64,000 nt of DNA, from the NCBI RefSeq assembly GCF_030269925.1, contig NC_085107.1, positions 3,348,001 through 3,412,000 of the forward strand, in the 5' to 3' direction. The position numbers and the translations under genes were made by a program. The first letter of the stretch is position 1. Each line of letters starts with the position of its first letter. Below are positions 31,457 to 42,013 of the stretch, piece by piece. The stretch is from Bombyx mori. Lineage: Eukaryota; Arthropoda; Insecta; Lepidoptera; Bombycidae. The notes under the pieces are model-generated. The model did not search any database. It saw only the letters and a list, made by a program, of their open reading frames with translations, and had not been told where the DNA came from.

Positions 31457-32037
31457 TAGTTCTAACCTTGTGACCAAATTGTTTTGACAACGCGTTCTTC
31501 ATCTAAGAAAGGAAATTTAATGTAATCTTTGGCACGTTTCGCGTGTCGTTCTCTGTGCTTAGTGTCGTATTGACCACCTCGATCGCGAGGAACTGTCAGA
31601 ATTTGAAATCTGTCAACGGTGTTTCTAGAACGTTATGGATATGCCCTTCCTAAACATGGTTTGAAACGGACGTTTACCGAATTAGACGCGACTTGCGGTA
31701 ACTTCAGGGGGGTGCAACTCCCATACAAAGGAAAATAACATACAACTAGCGTCATCTTACTCCTGTGGCGACGTCATTTTTGTAACGTTTAGGCATTAAT
31801 GATCTAATAAACTCACTAGATGGCAGATATGAGTTCTGACTCAATAAAAAATGCTATCGTTGGTAGAAGTTGGAATTATTTCAGAAACAAAAAAAATATA
31901 TGTTAGAAACATAAACCGTACTTATCAATATTTTTTATTTTTAACAAAAATCCAACATGTCTTATGTTACATTAAATGATATTTCTGTTAGGAAAATAAA
32001 CAGTATCATGGAAATAAACTGCTTCTAAAACCAAATT
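31457..32037. other. unassigned sequence, possibly partly transposon-derived
   Basis: A GC-richer stretch at 31550-31800 includes GGGGGGTGCAACTCCCATAC and CTCACTAGATGGCAG. It has loose similarity to the MITE area at 4590-4640 only in the TGCA(C/A)CTCC words. It may be the outer part of the transposon whose coding remnant begins near 32340. Confidence 0.35.
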
Positions 32038-32343
32038 TTAGAAATATTTTACTTTGGATTGGCGACTTTGTAGTAGTTTGTAGTTTTCAAAATGGCGTAC
32101 CTGACGCTTTAATTTTTTAAATCGTTTTTGGTTTGGTCTCGGTTTGTGAACTATTTTACGATTTAGTATCAATTTGGAGCAACTTTTTGTTTGTGAGAAT
32201 ATTAGACGATTAGGCATTAAGAAACTGTTTCGAATTCTCTTTAGACATAACTTGGCTCCAATACTTTTTCTTCGATAAAGTTTCGTATGCCTGTGTATAT
32301 TGTTTTCATTACTTACAGAAAGTTTATTATTAATAGTCAGCAT
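32038..32343 (-). other. basic open frame next to the P-element relic
   Basis: A 101-codon minus-strand frame, very rich in K, R, N and S, contains KRFKKLKRQVRHFENYKLLQ, which has the heptad-like look of the coiled coil that follows THAP domains. It could be an inverted piece of the transposon or chance. No direct proof. Confidence 0.25.
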
Positions 32344-33548
32344 GCCTCGAAGATCAAGAATGAAATTTTATTTCGGATGCCTTGGTAACGGTGAGTTTGC
32401 ACTATTTTCCCGCTATATCATTTGCTAACAGAAATATTATTAATTATATATTTGAATGAAGTTTGATAATAGAACAAATTGAGAGATTTAATAAATGGAA
32501 ATCTGTACTAAGTGCAGAATCTCAGGAAAACAGTGAAAAATAAATGTATAACAACATTCGCCTTTGCAACAGACATTTTGAAAAGTGCTTCATACTACCA
32601 TCAAATAGACTTATAACAATATTAATTTATTTGTTTGTAAATATTTCAGACCAAAATTATGCAGCTCACATCGAAATTGATCAGCCACAGTTGTTGAGTG
32701 GAATTGTGCTGACTTCAAGTATGAATAATATGACAAAAATTGAAAGTGTATCATACAGAAGTAGGTGCCAATATCTGTCTTTTTTAATAAACTACTCTAA
32801 TACTGAACATAAAACTATTCATGACTAAAACCCATATTTGAATAGTTTGTCAAGTATATTTGATTTTGAATTATACACTTTTCTTTTCAGAATTTTAGAG
32901 GAGCTCAAATTATAATTTGACAAATTATTTGATTCATTTAATGGTCATTCTTATCAAAATTCTCCAAAACAATACAAAAACTGCTTAAAAAGAAATTCTC
33001 CTCATTTTAATTTATGGCATGATTTACTGCCTATATTAGAGTCTATTAAATTCAAATCAGTTGTTATAAAAAATAATGTAGTAAATATTAAACACAAATC
33101 AATTCTTTCAATCCAAAACTGGATCCATAACATCAAAGTATTTAAAGAATTGTGGCATTTTTTAAATCAATACCACAATATCTGCAATTTACTAACTAGA
33201 AATTTGAATCAAGATCCATTGGAGAATTTATTTAGTAGTAATAGAAGTAACGGTTTTAGAAATATTAATCATAATTGTAGTCAATTTATTAGTGCTTTTA
33301 AAACATTGCTCATTAATAATTTTGGTTCACCTCATTCTCTAGGAGCGAATTGTGAGAAAGACAACACTAATCCAATGAAAATCTTTACAAAGTTTTTCAA
33401 TCAGAAGTCTAATGACATTCTCAAAATAGATTATTCTATTGATACTGAGCAATTGATATTAGTGGTGGGTCAATTAAAAAGTAGCGATTGTTTGATTTAT
33501 GCTGAATTAAAGAAATATGTATCAGGATATATTATAAAAAAATTTTAA
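32342..33548 (+). pseudogene. P-element-type transposase (THAP9-like) relic
   Basis: Three pieces in order: (1) 32342-32392, ATG followed by a short frame and a donor-like GGTGAGT; (2) 32544-32620, encoding IRLCNRHFEKCF, the second half of a THAP zinc finger (C-x2-H and the LP motif after it); (3) an open frame 32916-33548 with KLFDSFNG near its start, LLTRNLNQDPLENLF in the middle, NCSQFISAFKTLLINN, and YVSGYIIKK at the end. Pieces 2 and 3 match the THAP domain and the C-terminal region of P-element transposases, including domesticated THAP9. Stops separate the pieces, the catalytic core between them is mostly absent, and the frame ends before the usual C-terminus, so I consider it inactive. 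Acceptor-like CAG at 32890 suggests a former intron. Piece 3 is open for 211 codons. Confidence 0.82.
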
Positions 33549-33744
33549 TCAAAGATTTTTACTGGATGTACTGCCTGCATGCATGATTTAGCTGAAAACA
33601 ATTTAGACATTAATTCTTTTATCTATGAGATTATATTATTATTATAACAAAAAATATAGAAAATAAATGATTTTGTTAAATTAACTTGGTTAGTATAATT
33701 ATAAATCATTTTGATTTCTTGGTGGTAAAATAGAATATTTTTAC

Positions 33745-33965
33745 TATAGGGCATATTGTAAAGTTATACCGATGTGTATCACCATCTTGCTTATTTCTGT
33801 TGGGAAGCAGTCATGGTTTCCTATTTAAATAAAATACAGCACAATTGATCTCACATCCAAAGTTAGATGATGGCATTCACCTTTTGTTTTCTGGTGTTTG
33901 ATAACCTAGTTACACCAAGTGGCCTGTGACCACGTTCATCCTTCTACCATATATATATATAAATT
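33745..33965 (+). mobile_element. degenerate family A-like fragment
   Basis: TACCGATGTGTATCACCATC, TTGCTTATTTCTGTTGGGAAGCAGTCATG and GTTACACCAAGTGGCCTGTGACC keep the order of the family A consensus at low identity. A (TA)n run follows. Confidence 0.5.
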
Positions 33966-34599
33966 TTTTTGTAGACAAATGTTCGATAATGACAAAATTT
34001 TATGGAAAAATTATAAGGAGCACATAAAATGTCTGAAACATGAAAATTAAGATTGATGCACTATATTTGAAGCAGAAGGTTATGTAAGTATGATTAGATT
34101 AACACTCAATTTTTCATGGTCGTATTTTTTCAATATTTGTTACATACTTAAGATACTTTGTTTCTCCTTTTCAGAAGAAGAACTGATTCAGCAAGGAATG
34201 TGAACTCACAAGGGATCTTAATTTTTTTTTAAATATGATATAATTTATAAATTAATAATTGAAATAGTTCATATGAACTAAATTGATACCAATTTTGTTT
34301 TAAAATAGGTTGCTTAGTTCTTATAGTTATAGTATATTACATTTGAATAGTTGTTGTAATTAGTAAGTTAGTAATATATGAAAACACTGATATAAATTTT
34401 TGTAAATAACCTTTTGTAAATTCTACAAGAAGATGATTTTAATTAATGGTAATTCAAAAGCATTATTGTGGAATATCTTAGCTAAGTCGTGTTTTCTGTA
34501 TGAGCAGATATAAACGAAAATGCCCAAACATGATTACGTTTCTTACATTTTCATTATGTGAAATCAATATGCTTGTGACTGAGTATATTAAAAATTTAT
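33966..34599. other. unassigned sequence downstream of the P-element relic
   Basis: AT-rich. It may include the 3' terminal region of the transposon, but I could not find its inverted repeats. Confidence 0.4.
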
Positions 34600-34612
34600 T
34601 AAAACTTAAGTG

Positions 34613-34715
34613 ATAGACAGCGACCCCTATGGCACCGCTAAAGTTTATAAGCACTGGTGACCACTTATCACGAGCCGGGCTGCGTACTCGTCTGCCGTTG
34701 AGGGCAATAAAAATT
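34613..34715 (+). mobile_element. family B-like SINE variant
   Basis: GATAGACAGCGACCCCTATG, GCACTGGTGACCACTTATCA, CGTACTCGTCTGCCGTTGAG and GGCAATAAAAA parallel family B's ends but with a different middle. Probably an older or sister subfamily. Confidence 0.6.
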
Positions 34716-36405
34716 TTCGAAACCCTTTCTTAGATGTAATATTAATGTACATTTAATTTGGATTAAAAGATAAATTTACATTTTATGTTTGCATGTGTAT
34801 GTTTATAATTCATTTGCATGTAACGAACATCAGTTTCTTTTGTAACAAAATTCAAACTAATGGTTTGCAATGAATGTAATTAACTTTAAGATGATTTTCT
34901 TTCAATCTGCTGTTTGTTTCATCTAGTATTACCAAAGCTAAAGCGTCAGAAACGTTAGAATAGAAATAAATTAGAAGGGAAATAAAACTATAACTATTGT
35001 AATCATGTCTAGGATTTCTATAAGCGTCATTAAGTACAAACTATCAATATTTAAGAGTACTTTAAATCATCATTACAATTTTTCCACATTTTTTTTCTTT
35101 CAAATTATGTAAAAAACGTTTTGTGCAGAACAAAATGTCACATATTATGAACAATTGTGGGTTAATTGTTTCTTATGTGTAAATATTTATAAGAGTGCTA
35201 AGAATAATTTAGTATTCACTTTAGTGTGTGTATTATCTCTACAATGCTAGTTTAAATGACAATTATTGTATGACGAAGCATAGGTAGTGTTTATAGATGT
35301 AAGATTTTCGTACAAGGTCATGATCTGTCATGATCAACTTTAAGCAAGAACTGCTATCATTGTGAAACAAATTTATTAAATTTAATTCAAATTGTCTACT
35401 ATGTTTGTAATGGAAAGCTGACATGTTTATATTTCGCACGAATGACTTAATTGAGATGGAATGATTTGATTATCTAGACTTATTTAACTTTTAGATAACT
35501 TTCGATTTAATGTTATTAAGTACTCTAGTAGGATTAATCTAGAGGAGTTATTGTTATTCGAAATTTTATACAATTGTACGTTCATACTATCTTTTAACAG
35601 TAAATTGTTTGTAATATAGGGAAATTAAATAGCTTACAGAGAATTACAGCTTTTTATTTTAAAAAACTGTTTTCTCTCTGTATGAAAAGGTCTTATCGAT
35701 TAGAATGCTGAACACAATCAAACGTTCTTTAATATTTCATAAGAACTATCGGGAATTTCAGCGATTCTAAACGATAAGATTTTTTCATAAAGAGAGTTAA
35801 TTATAAAAAATATTAAAATTACTAAAAAAGCCACCTGGTGGGGGGTAGGGAGACTAATAATCGACAGCAGCGACGCCTGCTGTCCTGGGCTCTAACTAAA
35901 GCAAAAATAAAAATGAGAGTTGCGCATCTATCTCAAATATATTAAGTGTATAATCTATGGGTAACTTGGTCTGTCTTCATAGACAATAATGTATCTAATA
36001 ATAATTTTAGTGATTCTATAATACATTAAATAGTTCATCAGTACGTACAACTAGAAAACAAAAAAAAATAAGAACTAGGCGTCCACAATACGAATGTCCA
36101 GGTAATCATAGATCTTGAAGCATAACTCAATGACATCATCAGTATTATCTAAACGTGTATTCTGACTAGATTCAGATCTGTAGTGGTCTCACGTCGCCCG
36201 ACCACCACATCAGTGTGTTTGACCTCGTTTTGACTCGCACGAGGTATTTTATTTAGCGTTTTCAAACTGATAGTGCGATGTTCATTAACCTGAACGTCCC
36301 CTATGACCCTCGTGGAATTCTTTCAATTGAATTACGGAAAAGGCAAATTCCTTTAATGTAATTCAAAATGATTACATACCCTGAGCACGCAGGCAGAATT
36401 TATTA
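34716..36405. other. 1.7 kb of unassigned sequence
   Basis: AT-rich with no repeats recognised. A GC-richer patch lies at 35830-35895 (CCACCTGGTGGGGGGTAGGG). No coding frame. Confidence 0.45.
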
Positions 36406-36657
36406 CTTTTTATTTTTTTTGTTGCCTGCATCCATCTAAGTGGACGAACTACAGCCCACCTGGTGTTAGTGGTTACTGGAGCCCCTAGACATCTACAACG
36501 TAAATGCGCTACCCACCTTGAGATATAAGTACTAAGGTTTCAGTATAGTTACAACGGCTGCCCCATCCTTCAAACCGAAACGTATTACTCCTTCACGGCA
36601 GAAATAGGCAGGGTGGTTGTACCAACCATACGGACTCACCAGAGGCCCTACCACTAG
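36406..36657 (-). mobile_element. family A SINE, near complete
   Basis: T-rich start, then CATCCATCTAAGTGGACGAAC and TACAGCCCACCTGGTG, ending GCCCTACCACTAG. The inner head sequence (GTTGCCTGCATCC) is altered. Confidence 0.9.
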
Positions 36658-37204
36658 TAAATTGAACAATTATATATAAATTAGTTGTGATATTTAACAA
36701 TATGTTTTTCATTCACATATTGCATACGTCATTTCTTTGTGAATTTCTATGACAGCTACATAATTTGTTACGTCTGATATTTTGGCTTCTGTTTCGATGC
36801 TTGAAAACATTAGCCAATTTTAATTAGTTTAAGAGGTTGTTTAAAATGCTGAAATAAAGAATTACAATAAAAGGCTATTCAAGTAAAATAATAATAACTA
36901 GCTAATTGTGCTTTTTGCGTCTGCTCCTCGTATCGTTGTTTAGTTCTTTATTACATTAGTATTTTTATTTCGACCGGTGTTCGCCCAGTAATTGAAATTC
37001 GACCACAACCACTGACACCACAAGATCCAGATTAGTTTTCTCGACATTGTCTTTTTAGTTTTACCACTGGAACTTAACAAGAAAAGAAATTGTATATTTT
37101 TGAAACTTAACACTAAAGATCGTTAAAAGAATAATAAAAACGTTAAAAGATCGCGTTGACAAGCAAAGGATTTAATCGTAGTTAATTCATTTATATTATA
37201 TAGA
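36658..37204. other. unassigned intronic sequence
   Basis: No feature recognised. Confidence 0.4.
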
Positions 37205-37425
37205 CTAGCGACCAGCCCTCGCTTCGTTTCGGAAACTGTAATTTATTATTGATTTCTCCACTATTTAATGGATGTTATTATACATATAAACCTTTCTTTT
37301 CAATCACTCTATCTATTAAAAAAACCGCATCAAAATCCGTTGCGTAGTTTCAAAGATTTAAGCATACATAGGGACAGACAGATATAGGGACAGAGAAAGC
37401 GACTTTGCTTTATACTATGTAGTGA
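37205..37425 (-). mobile_element. non-autonomous Helitron, family 3
   Basis: On the minus strand it begins TCACTACATAGTATAAAGC after A and ends AGCGAGGGCTGGTCGCTAG before T. Internal GTCTGTCCCTATGTATGCTT and AATCTTTGAAACTACGCAAC are typical of a repeat common in moths and butterflies. No coding sequence. Confidence 0.75.
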
Positions 37426-37612
37426 TGTACAAATGCAGTTTTGTTATTAATCTACGGTAAAAATGATGTGGTCACTTCCATTTACGCAACGAAAAAGTCA
37501 TAAACATTCATCATAGCATTCGTGAGACGCATGACAGCTAGCTTCCTCTTTTGACAATTTGTATTACTAGTAAATTGAATTTAGCCGTAAGCGTGTTAAT
37601 TTATGCGCTGTA

Positions 37613-38070
37613 TCTATATATTATAATACGTGGAGCAAAAACTTTGTATCCCTTTCTACGAAAATTGCGCGGACGGAGGACTATGAAATTTTCCACACTT
37701 AAAGAGAAAATAGAGAAGTGCACGATGCTAATGTTTTTTTTAAATAATGCATAAAAGATACATTAAATCAATAAGGAAAACCTTACACACACTACCATGT
37801 ATTTGACACAACACATTTATATAAATATACTCTTTGTTTATTGTCAATTGTCAAATTTTTGTTAGTGCTTAAACTCTGTGGTCAAATTGAGAATAAATGA
37901 ATATTGTTTGTCTTTATTATTATTTATGTATAGTGTAGCTTTGGCGAAATCTGTGATTATATTATATAAGTATAATATTATATTATTTGAGAATAGAACC
38001 ATAATAATGTTTAAACATAAAATTTCAATTGATTAAAGTCGAATTTCGCGGACTACTGCGGTACCACTAG
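37613..38070 (+). mobile_element. non-autonomous Helitron, family 1, copy 4
   Basis: Starts TCTATATATTATAATACGTG after A and ends with GTCGAATTTCGCGGACTACTGCGGTACCACTAG before T (hairpin arms GTCGAATTTCG / CGGAC partly eroded). It is longer (458 bp) and more diverged than copies 1-3, hence older. The 67-codon frame at 37551-37754 is not a gene. Confidence 0.82.
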
Positions 38071-38218
38071 TTTGAATAATTTTCCTTCGTAAGACTTATA
38101 GTAAAGTGAGCATGCTTGTATCAGCACTGATATTTGCGTCCGGGTCATCCTGAGTTCGTCCGGTTATCGGACACTGCGTGTACACGTGCCGCCCGAGCTG
38201 TTCACGGTGACATGCGAA

Positions 38219-38657
38219 AATTCCTAACTCACTTTTGACCTGGTAACTAAGACCTTTAAGTCATGTCTTATTTTAATTTATATTCTTATTTTTATGAAAA
38301 ATGATAATATGGAATGAAATGAAATGAAATGGAATGAAGATGATTAATTTAAGACATTAATCAACTGGGATGAAATTAAATGAAATGATAAGAGATGATA
38401 TGGGATGAAATATAATCTCAGTAAAATGGTGGTCATTTACTGAAATTTTTTCAGTGGGCTTTTTGGATGATCCAGAGAAGCTACGTCCAGCGACTTTGTT
38501 TCATTTTCCCACATTTGTGCACTTTCAGAGCTATTAAATAGTTAATAAACCACCGTTATTACACATTTAAACTTGAAGAAACACTAAAATACAAAATAAA
38601 ACAAATCACACAACTTCATTCCTCGCGCTCCCGCCAAAAAGTCCAATTCCTAACTCA
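38219..38657 (-). mobile_element. ~410-bp retroposon family, copy 3
   Basis: The insert 38232-38644 is flanked by 13-bp duplications AATTCCTAACTCA (38219-38231, 38645-38657). On the minus strand it runs from GGACTTTTTGGCGGGAGCGC to AGTTACCAGGTCAAAAG; the A-tail is very short. Internal order is as in copies 2 and 4. Confidence 0.9.
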
Positions 38658-41183
38658 TTTCTACCAGTGTTGCCAGTCCACAGCCTAATGTTGCCTTAGT
38701 ACTATAAAATGTACCAGATTAGGTAATTAAAGGTCCTTAAATTAATGTAGATAGTGTGCAATTTCATAGTAAATTAATATATTTTATTATTCGATATCAA
38801 AACATAAAGAAGTTCGTTATTGGTGAGAAAGAAAATATTTTAGTAAATATTATAGTACAAAATATATTTTTATTACTGAATTAAAAAGTACGTGGAACCG
38901 AAATGTTCCTTAACAAAACTATCAAAGATTTCGAATTAAGAAATTCTAATCTTTCAAAAATTAAACACACGCTATTGTAATTCACTGGGTCGTATTCAAG
39001 CATAATAGTCAAATATAAACTGATCTAGTTGCGATAGTGGCCCGTGAACATTAGGAACGCGGCGAATAAATCAATTGTGTTCACAACGGAACGAGCACCG
39101 CAGAACGCATACAGACGTCAAACACACAATGCGATCGGTCGCACAATGTAAAATTGTCAACATCTATTTGTCGGCAATGCTTGAAAAAATATTTATAAAT
39201 ACCTAAGTATGAGACAGTAAGACAACTTTTAGGATTTAAATCAGAAAATAACAATAAAGAAAACGTTTTATAACGCAAATAGCAAAGCTATAGCTCACTT
39301 AGTAAAATTATGAAAGTTTCGACCCAAAACGTAGTTTGCTGGTATAATTTAAAATACGTGTTTTAAATGTTATCATACTGTCGTCTCCTTGCTTTGTTAT
39401 GGAGCACCCTTATTACAACCGCACAAGAGGTTGACTTGTAAAATGAAGAAAAAAAAGAACGTTTCCGCCATGCCATCTGCTGTTTGTAGGTCAAAATGTT
39501 TTTGTAAACATTGTGGTTTCGCTTTTGATTGAGCGATTTACAATATATCACAATGCGTTTTGTTATCGCTCACTTCCTTCACGAGTTTTGTGCAACAATA
39601 AACCATTTTCTTAACGATCCGTTTTCGAATATATTTTTTTGTGAATATTTTATATCATATTTTTATACACTGTGATGATGGGAGGGTTGGGAGTTGTCTG
39701 GGTCAAGCAAGGGTTGGCCATTTCACTCGCGGAGCCAGAGAATCTTGAATCTTTAGAACGGACTTGTGTTGGTTGATTTTTAATTTTTATATTCCAGCTT
39801 CTCTAAGTGCTCGATGGATACTCGGCTAATTACAAAATACACAATTATATATTTTTTTAAATGAGACTGATCCCACAATGATCATCATGATTTTATCTCA
39901 AGGCAAGTATGTCATTCTATCAACGCTATTAAAGCAATGAAATTTGATTAATTTTTATCTTTTAGTAATTATTTTTCGACCCTTCTTACTTACATTATTT
40001 GAAAAACCACTTTACCTAATTGTGTTAGCTGGTTATGTTATTATAATAACGTTACTTTGGCACGGTTAGGTGTAAAATCTTGTAGCGGTAAAAACCTGTT
40101 TCAAAGTATTCCAGGCGTATCTTTTGTGAGTTAGAGTTCATTTTCCTGTAATTTTCATGATTTTCAACGACTGTTTGTTCAGTCTAGACTTTCTTATATT
40201 AGATTAACGAATGCTTCAAATATTAATGTTTTTCTAGTTTTATTTTCAGACAGTAATTACGATTTTTCATATTTACGAAGAAGAAAATCAATGTTGTTGT
40301 TTTAGTTTAAAAACAATATCCCTTCTCAATTAATAATACCATTTAATTTTATGTAACAATTTGAAAATGTTATTAAATGAAATAAACTTTAAATAATTCC
40401 TTCAAATTACATAATAACGTAGATTATATGACCATATTACTTAATACATCTTGCCTTATTCGTTAACTCCAAATAATCGAGGCGTGATAGCACTTTGGAA
40501 AACTGCGTAATACATATTTCAAGGTAATGACACTCATGAGTTATTTTGTTATCACATTTTTACGTGTGAGAACACAAAATGTAATATAACAATTCGATAA
40601 ATTTATGGGACTTATTTTATTTTGTTGGTCTTAAAAATGAACATATTTGAATTTGATACTTACAATAAGCAAGCGATCAATATTTTGTAGGAAATTTAGT
40701 CTCATTTAGTTATTTTAATTTAATTTCTCGTTTCAATTTGCGGTGGCATAAAACGAATAGCTAAAAGGAAACATCATGGATGTCCTCCGATTTTAAATAT
40801 CTTTAACTGTCGATTCTTTTAACGTTTGATTTTTTGTGACAAACAAACTTCAATGACTTAATTAACAGATGCACAATTACTTTTGAACAAGGTCGGGTCA
40901 GTGTTTATCAGTGGACCGAGTGGCATGGTGATCGGTCATATCAGAAACGCTAACCGACTCTGTTGAATATGGATATGGCAACATGCACGTCCAACACAAT
41001 GCGACTGTTAATTTTAAATTGTCATTATACATTTTCTTGGGCTTTCGCGAGGCTTATACATAATGAAAACTAGTTTTGTGGATTTAAGCTCGCGTTTTTT
41101 ATTGTCACTTCATCCATTATTCGTGTTCGCGGACGTCTGGTCGAAATATGTACCACGAAAAATATAAAGTATTCGTAACATTC
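38658..41183. other. 2.5 kb of unassigned sequence
   Basis: AT-rich. Two minus-strand frames (39081-39278, 39363-39551) lack domains. A GC-richer patch at 39680-39770 (GGAGGGTTGGGAGTTGTCTG) is unexplained. Confidence 0.45.
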
Positions 41184-41336
41184 GAATTAATAGCAAGAAC
41201 GGTGCACGGTGACCGGCAAGAAGTGGATGAGGAGAGCCGCAGACCGGGCTCAGTGGTGTAGATTGGGAGAGGCCTATGTCCAGCAGTGGACGACTGTGGG
41301 CTGTTGATGATGATGATGATGATGAATTAATAGCAA
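41184..41336 (+). mobile_element. severely 5'-truncated RTE-type LINE with target duplication
   Basis: The insert 41197-41323 is flanked by perfect 13-bp repeats GAATTAATAGCAA (41184-41196, 41324-41336). It encodes a remnant of the post-RT tail (GTGACCGGCAAGAAGTGGAT), then GGCCTATGTCCAGCAGTGGA, and ends TGATGATGATGATGATGAT. Confidence 0.9.
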
Positions 41337-41735
41337 TAACATACTGTGCAGTAAGTAACGTATACAACACATAAGTAGCAGCAATAACATAATGAAAAAA
41401 AAAAAAAGACGAGACATTAAATCGTGAAACTATTATTGATTATGTTCATTAGGTATGCGTTTTACGTATGAATATATTTAATTTATGTAGTCTTTCAATA
41501 TATTTTTTTCTTTTTTTTTTCTTTTTAATTCATTTTTTTTTTAATTATGTTACAGATGCCTTTGCCTATGCATTCGGGTTTAACTTACAATTAAGGATCC
41601 AAGAAATATTCATTATTACATTGAATATTGTATATTCTCGTGGACACTACAGTATATAATGTGCAATAAAGGGAATGCATTGTTAAGATGCAGATTTTTG
41701 TGAAGGCTTAAAGCAAAAGTTGCCCGGTGTACGGT
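41337..41735. other. unassigned sequence with T-runs
   Basis: A T-rich stretch lies at about 41503-41545; no gene or repeat was recognised. Confidence 0.4.
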
Positions 41736-42013
41736 CGTATCAAGCGCGGCGTAAGCTCTAAGCTCGCTCGGGTAGGTATCACAATCTTGCCCATATCTGT
41801 CGCATCGCATTCGTTTGGGTTTCAAGATCGGGACACGCGTTAAGCTATACAATTTTTAGCCTCACAGATTTTAGCCATACACTTTACGCTATTTAGCCTC
41901 ATGTCTCAAGTTAGGAGACGGCATTCATCTCGTGATATCGATGTGCTTCGGTAGCCACCTAACGGCAAGTGATTCGTGAATTCGTTCGCCTATCTATTTA
42001 TTAAATAAAAAAA
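41736..42013 (+). mobile_element. degenerate family A-like fragment
   Basis: AAGCTCGCTCGGGTAGGTATCACAATCTTGCCC, then CTCATGTCTCAAGTTAGGAGACGGCATTC, GTAGCCACCTAACGGCAAGTG and a terminal A-run follow the family A order with an insertion in the middle. Confidence 0.5.

Noticed and set aside
31690..31800. Possible third copy of the 10395 MITE
   Set aside because: Only short words match; neither terminal repeat is present.
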